Below, piece by piece: positions 37,281 to 44,543 of a stretch of 64,000 nt of DNA. Numbering within the stretch: position 1 is the first letter of the stretch; the number at the start of each line of letters is the position of its first letter. The stretch is from Neisseria sp. oral taxon 014 str. F0314 (GTDB lineage: Bacteria; Pseudomonadota; Gammaproteobacteria; Burkholderiales; Neisseriaceae). The translations under genes were made by a program, and so were the position numbers. Where the stretch lies: positions 1,178,001 to 1,242,000 of the forward strand of contig NZ_CP040504.1 of NCBI RefSeq assembly GCF_005886145.1, read 5' to 3'. The notes under the pieces were generated by a model that did not search any database, was not told where the DNA came from, and saw only the letters and a list, made by a program, of their open reading frames with translations.

Positions 37281-37382
37281 ATCATTCATTATCCGTTTCA
37301 ACCGCCTGTCCTACCGATACCCTCTGCGCATTTTTTCATGTCATAATGCGCGCCTCGCAGGATATATCAATCAGGAGCCACC

Positions 37383-39125
37383 ATGCAGGAACAGCAAAAA
37401 CACTTCGCCACCCAAGACGGTACCGAACTTTTCTACCGCTACCGCCCAGCTGCCGACGGTTCGGCCGATAAGGCCATCGTGCTGTTCCATCGCGGTCATG
37501 AACATTCCGGCCGGATGATGTTTGTTGCCGACGAACTCGGTTTCGACGATTTTGCCTATTTCGCATGGGACGCGCGCGGCCACGGCCACAGCCCCGGCGA
37601 ACGCGGCGACAGCCCGAGCATCGGTACTTCCGTTGCCGATGTGGACGACTTTATCCGCCACATCCAAAGCGAATACGGCATCAAGCCCGAAAACATCTGC
37701 GTGATCGCGCAAAGCGTCGGCGCAGTGTTGGTTTCCACTTGGCTGCACGACTACGCCCTGAAAATCCGCTGCGCCGTATTGGCATCGCCTGCATTCAAAG
37801 TCAAACTCTACGTTCCTTTTGCACGCACCGGTCTGAAAATCATGCAGAAATGGCGCGGCAATTTCTTTGTCAACAGCTACGTCAAAGCCCATTACCTGAC
37901 GCACAACCAAGAACGCCAAACCAGCTACGACAACGATTCGCTGATTACCCGCGCCATTTCCGTGCGCATTCTGCTCGGTTTGTATGAAGCCGCCGAACGC
38001 GTCGTCGCCGATGCGCAGGCCATTACCACGCCTGTACAGCTTTTGATTTCCGGCAGCGACTGGGTTGTTCATCACAAACCGCAACACGATTTCTACAACC
38101 GCTTGGGCAGCCGCATCAAAGAACGCCATATTCTGCCCGGCTTCTATCATGACACATTGGGCGAGCAAAACCGCGAAATTGCCTTTGTCGAAATGCGCCG
38201 CTTTATCCGCGAACGTTTCAATCAACCTTTATATCAAGTCGATTTGACCCAAGCACACTTACACGGCGAAAGCCGCCGCGAAGCCGACGAGCTGGCCACG
38301 CCTTTATCTATTTGTTCGCCGCGCGGCGCATTTTGGGCGGTTTACCGCGCTTCCCTCGACCTCGGCGCGCGTTGGAGTGAGGGTTTGAAAATCGGCAAGG
38401 AAACCGGCTACGACTCCGGCAGTACGCTCGATTATGTGTACCGCAACCAGCCGCAGGGCAGCAACGCCTTTGGTGTGGCGGTGGACAAACACTATCTCAA
38501 CGCCATCGGCTGGCGCGGCATCCGCCAACGCAAAATCAATATCGGCAAAGCGATTCAGACGGCCTCTGCCAAGCTGCGCGAAGCGGGCAAACCCGTACAC
38601 GTTCTCGATATTGCCTCGGGGCATGGACGCTATGTACTCGATGCGTTGACTGCCGACACGCTGCCCGATTCTGTGCGTTTGCGCGATTACAGCCCGATTA
38701 ACGTCGAAGCCGGCCGCAAACTGATTGCCGAACGCGGCCTGCAAGACACGGTTACCTTCGACGAAGTCAATGCCTACGACCGAGCCAACTATCAGGATTT
38801 TCAGCCCCGTCCTACGCTGGGCATCGTTTCCGGTCTGCACGAATTGTTTGCCGACAACGATTTGATTTTGAACTCGCTCTACGGCTTCGGCGATGCGATT
38901 GAAACAGGCGGCTACCTGATTTACACCGGACAGCCGTGGCATCCGCAGCTCGAAATGATTGCACGCGCGCTGACCAGCCACAAAGCAGGCAGCCCGAACT
39001 GGGTAATGCGCCGCCGCAGCCAGCAGGAAATGGATCAGTTGGTTGAGAAAGCCGGTTTTGAAAAAATCCATCAGTGGATAGACGAAGACGGCATCTTTAC
39101 CGTCAGTCTGGCTGTGAAGAAATAA
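37383..39125 (+). CDS. Fused alpha/beta hydrolase and SAM methyltransferase, YnbC-like
   Basis: 580 residues. N-terminal serine-hydrolase domain (monoacylglycerol-lipase/lysophospholipase type, ~1-290) with AWDARGHGHSPG, nucleophile motif IAQSVGAV, and a late catalytic His region LPGFYHDTLGE. C-terminal class I methyltransferase (~300-580) with VLDIASGHGRYVLDAL and IVSGLHELFADN. The fusion and length equal E. coli YnbC. It has its own AGGAG-like site and a terminator on each side, so it is transcribed alone. It probably trims and methylates a lipid made by the neighbouring enzymes; the substrate is unknown. Confidence 0.85.
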   Translation: MQEQQKHFATQDGTELFYRYRPAADGSADKAIVLFHRGHEHSGRMMFVADELGFDDFAYFAWDARGHGHSPGERGDSPSIGTSVADVDDFIRHIQSEYGIKPENICVIAQSVGAVLVSTWLHDYALKIRCAVLASPAFKVKLYVPFARTGLKIMQKWRGNFFVNSYVKAHYLTHNQERQTSYDNDSLITRAISVRILLGLYEAAERVVADAQAITTPVQLLISGSDWVVHHKPQHDFYNRLGSRIKERHILPGFYHDTLGEQNREIAFVEMRRFIRERFNQPLYQVDLTQAHLHGESRREADELATPLSICSPRGAFWAVYRASLDLGARWSEGLKIGKETGYDSGSTLDYVYRNQPQGSNAFGVAVDKHYLNAIGWRGIRQRKINIGKAIQTASAKLREAGKPVHVLDIASGHGRYVLDALTADTLPDSVRLRDYSPINVEAGRKLIAERGLQDTVTFDEVNAYDRANYQDFQPRPTLGIVSGLHELFADNDLILNSLYGFGDAIETGGYLIYTGQPWHPQLEMIARALTSHKAGSPNWVMRRRSQQEMDQLVEKAGFEKIHQWIDEDGIFTVSLAVKK

Positions 39126-39131
39126 AAAAAT

Positions 39132-39173
39132 AAAGGCCGTCTGAAAACCGCAAAACGGTTTCAGACGGCCTTT
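39132..39173. terminator. Bidirectional DUS-hairpin terminator
   Basis: AAAGGCCGTCTGAAAACCG and CGGTTTCAGACGGCCTTT between the convergent hydrolase-methyltransferase and adhesin complex protein genes. Confidence 0.75.
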
Positions 39174-39185
39174 GATAGAAAAATA

Positions 39186-39548
39186 TTAGTTGCTTACAGG
39201 CGAACAGTTTTTCACGATGAAGCGGCCGCCCGGAGCAGTCAAACCCACCACGTCGGAAGTGGTGTGGGTGTTTTTGTCGATATAGCCGGCAGACAAGGAG
39301 TAGCCGCGACGGTTGGTAAAGGTGGTACCGGTGCTGTCAGACTGCTTTTTGTTCACAGTAAGATTGGCCTGCGTTCCGGCGGCATTGACCGCAACGTTTA
39401 CCGCTCTGCCTTGGCGGTCAAATTCATACAGTGCGTTCAACTGTTTGCCGTTGTCGCAAGTGTAGGAAACCATGCCTGCGGGCGCAGCCACAGCACTCAG
39501 GGAAACGGCAGCCAGCGCCGCCGCAGTAACAACAGATAATAATTTCAT
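39186..39548 (-). CDS. acp: Adhesin complex protein (MliC-like lysozyme inhibitor)
   Basis: 120 residues: a Sec signal peptide (MKLLSVVTAAALAAVSLSAVAA) and a ~98-residue beta-rich domain with VSYTCDNGKQLNALYEFD, TNRRGYSLSAGYID and a final IVKNCSP, so two cysteines can form a disulphide. It matches the layout of meningococcal ACP, a surface/periplasmic protein that inhibits C-type lysozyme and aids adhesion. The sequence is diverged from my memory of the meningococcal form, so homologue status is firm but functional identity less so. Monocistronic, interrupting the lipid cluster on the opposite strand. Confidence 0.75.
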   Translation of the reverse strand: MKLLSVVTAAALAAVSLSAVAAPAGMVSYTCDNGKQLNALYEFDRQGRAVNVAVNAAGTQANLTVNKKQSDSTGTTFTNRRGYSLSAGYIDKNTHTTSDVVGLTAPGGRFIVKNCSPVSN

Positions 39549-39787
39549 AATTGTATGACTCCATATTGAGCATCAGGAAATTTTTCAGGTAGCCTAAGCC
39601 GCCCGTGCTGCCCTAAAACAGCAGGCCGTATTGTATCCTTCCGAGAATAATATTCAACTCATGAAACGGTAAAATAATATTATGCTTCCGATATGGCAGA
39701 TTAACTTAATTTCCGATACGTTACTGGCCCATCTTGTATCAAAAGCGTGTTAATCCGCTATAAAATTGCATCAAACAATCATAACCT

Positions 39788-41278
39788 ATGAAACCCGCCT
39801 TCAAAACCTCCCTGCTGAAACTCGCCCTAATCGGTGCGCTGTTCTACACCAGCTACGGCCTGTCCAACCATTATGCGGCATCGCTGGCCTATGTGCCGGA
39901 AATCGCTTTTGCGTGGGAGCGCGGCATTCCGTTTTGGGCGTGGACGATTGTGCCGTATTGGTCGTTGAATCTGATGTACGCAGCGGCGTTTTTCCTTTGC
40001 CGAAATGCGTGTGAACAAAACCGCTATGTCGCACGGCTGTTAGCAGCGCAAATCGTCGCTACCATTTGCTTCATGCTGTTTCCGCTGCATTTCGGCTGGC
40101 CGAAGCCGCCAACCGACGGGTTGTGGGGTTGGCTTTTTGATTCGTTGGTAGCGTTTGACTTGCCGTACAACCAAGCACCGTCGCTGCATATCGCGTTGGC
40201 GGTTATTGTCGGTGCGTTTTATTGGATGCGGTTTCCCAAAATCCGTTTGCCGATTTTTCTGTGGCAAAGCCTGATTGCTTTGTCGGTGCTGACAACTTAC
40301 CAACACCATTTTATCGACGTGCCGACCGGCGCGCTGCTGGGTTGGCTGGTGTTGTGGGCAATACCGCAACACGGCGTATCGCCTTTCAGACGGCCTTTTG
40401 GTACTCAAGGCCGTCTGAAAACGAGCGAAGCGAGTTTCTGCGAAGCTAAAACGAACGCAGTGAGTTTCGCTAGAACGAGCGAAGCAAGTTTCCGAGAAGC
40501 CAAAACTTCCCCAGAAACACGTTCCCGAGAAATCAAAATCGCCATGCTGTATCTGGCAGGCGCGGTATTGTCGGCTCTGCCGTCCTTGTTCGGCGGTGCG
40601 TGGTTGTGGATGTTGTGGGTCAGCGTATCGCTATCGGTAGTCGCTTTCGCCTATTTGACCGGCAACGCGGCGGTGTTCCAAAAACAGGCAGACGGCAGGC
40701 TGTCGGCAGCGGCAACAATTTTGCTGTTGCCCTATCTGGCAGGCGTGCGGCTGAACATGGCTCATTGGCTGAGCGGCAAGGTGAAGACGGCGCAGGTGCG
40801 CGATGGTGTGTGGATTGGCAGCGTATCAGGGATTTCAGACGACCTCTCAGCCGTATTGGACGTATGCGCCGAATATCCCTGCCCCCGCTATCGCGGCGCA
40901 TGCCGCGTTCTGCCGCTATTGGACATGGTTGCGCCGTCTGAAAACGATTTGGTGCAGGCGGCTTTGTTGCTGGAAGCATTGCGTCGGCAACACGGCAAGG
41001 TTTTGACCTGTTGCGCGCTGGGCTACGGACGCAGCGCGGCGGTGGTGCTGACTTGGCTGCTGGTTTACGGCGGCTGTCGGGATTTGGCACAGGCAACGGC
41101 GGAACTGAAACAGGCTCGCCCGCAGATGATGCTGCCGCCGGAAACGGCAAAGGCAGTAGAAGCGGCGGCAGGTTGTCTGAAAACGAGCGCAGTGAGTTTC
41201 GCCAAAACAAGCGAAGCGAGTTCCTCAGAAGCTAAAACAAACAAAGCGAGTTTTTGCGACGCTAATCGAGATAGCTAA
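39788..41278 (+). CDS. PAP2 / dual-specificity phosphatase membrane protein, YnbD-like
   Basis: 496 residues. N-terminal PAP2-like membrane domain (~1-200) with PSLHIALA and HHFIDVPTGALLGWL as the phosphatase histidine motifs, and a C-terminal tyrosine/dual-specificity phosphatase domain (~320-460) with loop CCALGYGRSAA (Cys-x5-Arg; the usual preceding His is Cys). This is the E. coli YnbD layout. Two low-complexity tracts (TSEASFCEAKTNAVSFA type, ~205-240 and ~463-496) are encoded by DUS-linked short repeats and are probably not part of the ancestral protein. Likely dephosphorylates a lipid phosphate. Confidence 0.8.
   Translation: MKPAFKTSLLKLALIGALFYTSYGLSNHYAASLAYVPEIAFAWERGIPFWAWTIVPYWSLNLMYAAAFFLCRNACEQNRYVARLLAAQIVATICFMLFPLHFGWPKPPTDGLWGWLFDSLVAFDLPYNQAPSLHIALAVIVGAFYWMRFPKIRLPIFLWQSLIALSVLTTYQHHFIDVPTGALLGWLVLWAIPQHGVSPFRRPFGTQGRLKTSEASFCEAKTNAVSFARTSEASFREAKTSPETRSREIKIAMLYLAGAVLSALPSLFGGAWLWMLWVSVSLSVVAFAYLTGNAAVFQKQADGRLSAAATILLLPYLAGVRLNMAHWLSGKVKTAQVRDGVWIGSVSGISDDLSAVLDVCAEYPCPRYRGACRVLPLLDMVAPSENDLVQAALLLEALRRQHGKVLTCCALGYGRSAAVVLTWLLVYGGCRDLAQATAELKQARPQMMLPPETAKAVEAAAGCLKTSAVSFAKTSEASSSEAKTNKASFCDANRDS
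40408..40506 (+). repeat. DUS-linked ~28-bp degenerate repeat array, copy 1
   Basis: After a DUS, the unit AAAACGAGCGAAGCGAGTTT recurs about three times with changes (ACGAACGCAGTGAGTTTC, ACGAGCGAAGCAAGTTTC), in frame inside the PAP2/phosphatase gene. Confidence 0.7.
41172..41262 (+). repeat. DUS-linked ~28-bp degenerate repeat array, copy 2
   Basis: A DUS-like TTGTCTGAAAACGAGCGCAG is followed by AAAACAAGCGAAGCGAGTTC and AAAACAAACAAAGCGAGTTT. The array forms the C-terminus of the phosphatase. Confidence 0.65.
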
Positions 41279-41412
41279 GACAAGTAGATGAAAAGCCCAA
41301 GCTGAGCAAATCATTCTCTATTGAGCTTGTGCAAGGCAATGCAGTCCTAGTTTAAAGTAAATTCACGATACGACGACTCATCTGTGCCGAACCAAAGTAA
41401 GGAGGGAAACTC

Positions 41413-42234
41413 ATGACTAAAAGCTACCGCCCCGTTGCGTTTTACACTTTATCCCTGCTGATTCCGTGGACTTTATGGTTTGCTGCCGCCTACATCAGCC
41501 ACCGCCCTGATGCTGTTGAGTACCAGTGGGCACAGGCTGCATTAGGGCTGGCCGGGCTGTTCGCACCCATGCTCGTGGCGGCGTTTCTGTTGTACAAACA
41601 GCCCAAATTGTGGACGGACGCGAAACACCGCCTGTTCCGTCTGACAGGTTTTCCCAAGCGATACCTGCTCGCTGCCGCGCTGCTCGGTCCGGTTACCTTG
41701 GTGCTGGCGCAACTCATTTCCATCGCTTTCGGACACAGTTGGGCGCAGTTTCACATTTCGGGACATCCGTCATTTACGTCCGCCTTGCTGTCGCCATGGT
41801 TCATGCTCCTTATTGCGCCTGTTGCCGAAGAATTGGCGTGGCACAGCTATGGCACCGACGCGCTCACGGCACGCAGAAGCCTGTTTGTCGCATCCTTGCT
41901 ATTTACCGTGTATTGGGCGTTTTGGCACATGCCGCTTGCCTTCGTCAAAGGCTATTATCACAGCCAAATCGTTTCCGAAGGCGCACTCTACACGGTTAAT
42001 TTCGTGGTCAGTATGTTCGTCTTCGTCCTATTGATGAACTGGTTGTACGCCAAAAGCGGGCGCAGCATCGCCGTGGCGACGATATTCCACCTGTGCGCCA
42101 ATCTGGGTAACGAGATTTTCGCCACCCACCCTGTCAGCAAGGTTATTCAGACGGCCATTTTGTCGGCAGTAGCCATTTATATTTTGATTGCAGAAAAGAA
42201 TTTGTTTTTAGGTAAGCCCGTGCCATCCCGATAA
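41413..42234 (+). CDS. CPBP family intramembrane metalloprotease
   Basis: 273 residues, ~7-8 helices. The Abi/CPBP (Rce1-like) motifs are seen: paired glutamates in APVAEELAWHSYGTDAL, FWHMPLAFVKGY, and a late HLCANLGNE (His/Asn). Such proteases process prenylated or bacteriocin-like peptides or act in immunity; the target is unknown here. AAGGAGG precedes the ATG. It lies between the phosphatase and acyltransferase genes of the lipid cluster. Confidence 0.8.
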   Translation: MTKSYRPVAFYTLSLLIPWTLWFAAAYISHRPDAVEYQWAQAALGLAGLFAPMLVAAFLLYKQPKLWTDAKHRLFRLTGFPKRYLLAAALLGPVTLVLAQLISIAFGHSWAQFHISGHPSFTSALLSPWFMLLIAPVAEELAWHSYGTDALTARRSLFVASLLFTVYWAFWHMPLAFVKGYYHSQIVSEGALYTVNFVVSMFVFVLLMNWLYAKSGRSIAVATIFHLCANLGNEIFATHPVSKVIQTAILSAVAIYILIAEKNLFLGKPVPSR

Positions 42235-42301
42235 CAAATTCAGACGACCCTTGGACATGATATGCCCCGAATGACGGTTTCCATACCCAAAAGGAATGTG
42301 A

Positions 42302-42676
42302 ATGGACAATTCCACTGACAGCCTGATTACCGCCCGCCTGCTTGCCACCGCCCGCTATACCGCTGTGTTCAATGCCTTGCTATTCGTTTTGTCCGCGCAA
42401 CGCGGCGGCGCGTGGTCGGCGGTGCAGCTTGTCTTGGCGGCGGCGCTGTTGTACTACCACATCCGCATCGAATTCGACCGCCGCGTGTTCCAAGATTTTG
42501 CCGACGGCCGCTATACGCCCGCAGCCTTTGACCAAGCTTTACGGCAAACCGGCTTGCGCCGTGTTTCAGACGACCCCTCCATGCCGCAGCGTGTGGCAGG
42601 AGCGATTGCCTTGTGGCGCAAAAGCCTTTACCTGACCGCTGCACAATCGGCAGTTTTCCTTATCCAAATCCTCTGA
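42302..42676 (+). CDS. Unrecognised small membrane protein in the lipid cluster
   Basis: 124 residues with two central hydrophobic segments (YTAVFNALLFVLSA, WSAVQLVLAAALLYYHI) followed by a charged stretch FDRRVFQDFADGRYTP and a C-terminal hydrophobic helix. No family recognised. It is 4 bp upstream of the acyltransferase and surely co-transcribed with it and the CdsA-like gene. Its own AAGGAATG ribosome-binding site and codon use look real. It contains a GTCGTCTGAA-type uptake core. Confidence 0.65.
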   Translation: MDNSTDSLITARLLATARYTAVFNALLFVLSAQRGGAWSAVQLVLAAALLYYHIRIEFDRRVFQDFADGRYTPAAFDQALRQTGLRRVSDDPSMPQRVAGAIALWRKSLYLTAAQSAVFLIQIL

Positions 42677-42680
42677 TGTC

Positions 42681-43367
42681 ATGAAAAATTTTCTTAAAAA
42701 ACAACTTGCATGGCTGACCGACCAAGCATTGTGCCTGTCGGTATCCTTCCTTACCGGCGTCCGCCCCAAAAGCCCGCGCGAGCTGGCGTTCAATCCGCAG
42801 CAGAAAGTGTATTACGCCAATCACGGCAGCCACGGCGATTTTTTGCTGGTGTGGATTTCCCTGCCGCGCCGCTGGCGGCTTTCGACGCGTCCCGTTGCCG
42901 GATCGGATTACTGGCTGACCAACAAACTCAAACGCTTCATCATCCAAAACGTCTTCAACGCGCTCTTGATTCCGCGCCACAGCGACAATCCGCAGTCGAT
43001 TACCGAACAGATGAACCACGCGCTCCAAGCGGGCGATTCGCTGATTATTTTCCCCGAAGGCACTCGCAATACGGACGAAAACGAAATCCTGCTCCCTTTT
43101 AAATCAGGCATTTACCATCTGGCGAAAAGCAAGCCCGACACCGAATTTGTGCCGATATGGATAGACAACATCAACCGCGTCCTGCCCAAAGGCAAAGTGC
43201 TGCCCGTGCCGCTGTTGTGCGAAGTCCACATCGGCGAACCGCTGACCCTGCGCGAAGATGAAGACAAAGAAACCTTCCTGACACGCACCCGCGAAGCTTT
43301 GCTGGCGTTGGGGTCGTCTGAAAACGAGTGCAACGAGTCGCAACAAAACAAAGGAGCTGCATCGTGA
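42681..43367 (+). CDS. 1-acyl-glycerol-3-phosphate acyltransferase-like protein
   Basis: 228 residues, PlsC superfamily. Motif I NHGSHGDF (HxxxxD form), motif III FPEGTRNTDEN, and the substrate segment LLIPRHSDNPQSITEQ. It acylates a lysophospholipid or related acceptor at the membrane. It overlaps the next gene by 4 bp (GTGA) and follows the small membrane protein by 4 bp, so these three form an operon. A second paralogue to a housekeeping plsC is expected elsewhere. Confidence 0.85.
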   Translation: MKNFLKKQLAWLTDQALCLSVSFLTGVRPKSPRELAFNPQQKVYYANHGSHGDFLLVWISLPRRWRLSTRPVAGSDYWLTNKLKRFIIQNVFNALLIPRHSDNPQSITEQMNHALQAGDSLIIFPEGTRNTDENEILLPFKSGIYHLAKSKPDTEFVPIWIDNINRVLPKGKVLPVPLLCEVHIGEPLTLREDEDKETFLTRTREALLALGSSENECNESQQNKGAAS

Positions 43368-44353
43368 GCTTTGTTAACACGTCCGGCCAAATCATTACCG
43401 AACAAACCGCAGCCCATCTGACCCCGCAGGCAGGCTATATCTTTACCGGCGTATTTGCCATATTGATTTTCGCCAGCGTCATCGGGCAATGGCTGAAACG
43501 CAAAAACGGCGCAGACAATGCCACCATCTCCAACCTCAACGCCCGCATTTACGCTTGGTGGCTGATGACGCTGGTGCTGCTGGTCGCATTTTGGTTCGGC
43601 AAAACGGGGACGGTGGTGCTGTTTTTCCTGATTTCGTTTGCCGCCTTGCGCGAATTTATGACCCTCGTCTATCGCCGCCGCAGCGACTATTACAGCATGG
43701 TAGTGTGTTTCTACCTGCTGCTGCCGGTGCAATATTATTTCGTCTATGACGGCTGGTACGGCATGTTCAGCATTTTCATCCCCGTGTACGGGTTTTTGGT
43801 GTTGCCGATTATTGCCAGCCTGAGCGGTCAAACCGCCCATTTCCTCGAACGCGCCGCCAAAACGCAGTGGATGTCGATGATCTGCATCTTCTGCCTTTCA
43901 CACGTTCCCGCCCTGATGTTCCTGAACTTGGATGACTTTGACAGCAGCGGCAATATCCTGCTGCTGATGTTCCTGATTTTCGTGGTACAGGCTTCGGACG
44001 TGCTGCAATACGTTTGGGGCAAACTGGTCGGCGGTGCCAAAATCATGCCGTCACTTTCTCCGTCTAAAACCATATCCGGCACGGTCGGCGGCATTTTGTC
44101 TGCCACCGCGCTCGCTGCGCTGCTGTCGCCGATGACGCCGTTTAGCCACGGACAAGCCGCCGCTATCGGTTTTGTCATCTGCCTGATGGGTTTCTTCGGC
44201 GGGTTGGTGATGTCTGCCATCAAACGCGACTACGGCGTCAAAGACTGGGGCAACATGATACGCGGCCACGGCGGTATGCTCGACCGCGTGGATTCCATCT
44301 GCTTCGCCGCGCCCGTGTTCTTCCACATCGTCCGATATTACTGGCACGGTTGA
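43364..44353 (+). CDS. Phosphatidate cytidylyltransferase (CdsA-like), YnbB type
   Basis: 329 residues from a GTG at 43364, which overlaps the preceding TGA and has AAGGAG at 43351-43356. An in-frame ATG 12 codons upstream is less likely. Eight or so helices and the CDS signature SPSKTISGTVGGIL then IKRDYGVKDWGNMIRGHGGMLDRVDSICFAAPVF. It activates phosphatidic acid as CDP-diacylglycerol, the substrate of the YnbA-like enzyme. It ends the operon with a DUS hairpin downstream. Confidence 0.87.
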   Translation: MSFVNTSGQIITEQTAAHLTPQAGYIFTGVFAILIFASVIGQWLKRKNGADNATISNLNARIYAWWLMTLVLLVAFWFGKTGTVVLFFLISFAALREFMTLVYRRRSDYYSMVVCFYLLLPVQYYFVYDGWYGMFSIFIPVYGFLVLPIIASLSGQTAHFLERAAKTQWMSMICIFCLSHVPALMFLNLDDFDSSGNILLLMFLIFVVQASDVLQYVWGKLVGGAKIMPSLSPSKTISGTVGGILSATALAALLSPMTPFSHGQAAAIGFVICLMGFFGGLVMSAIKRDYGVKDWGNMIRGHGGMLDRVDSICFAAPVFFHIVRYYWHG

Positions 44354-44390
44354 ATCTGATTAGTCGGTTAACTGTCTGCTCATTTCCAAA

Positions 44391-44419
44391 GAGGCCGTCT
44401 GAAAATTTCAGACGGCCTC
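44391..44419 (+). terminator. DUS-hairpin terminator of the acyltransferase-CdsA operon
   Basis: GAGGCCGTCTGAAAATTTCAGACGGCCTC, a nearly loopless perfect inverted pair. Confidence 0.7.
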
Positions 44420-44495
44420 AATTCATTCTGGCTGACACAACATGATACCCTTAAATACCTGTTTCCCCATTCCTATCCCGCAGCTACAACAAACA

Positions 44496-44524
44496 AAAAG
44501 GCGTATCCTTTCAGATACGCCTTT
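44496..44524 (-). terminator. Intrinsic terminator of the cco operon
   Basis: On the minus strand, AAAGGCGTATC-TGAAAG-GATACGCCTTTTTG, 20 bp after the ccoP stop. No DUS is used here. Confidence 0.85.
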
Positions 44525-44543
44525 ATCCTGATCCAGTCAGAGA

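Noticed and set aside
41355-41375. AGTAAATTCA match near the CPBP gene
   Set aside because: Ten bases shared with the MITE-like ends, but no second end or internal part; too short to call a remnant element.
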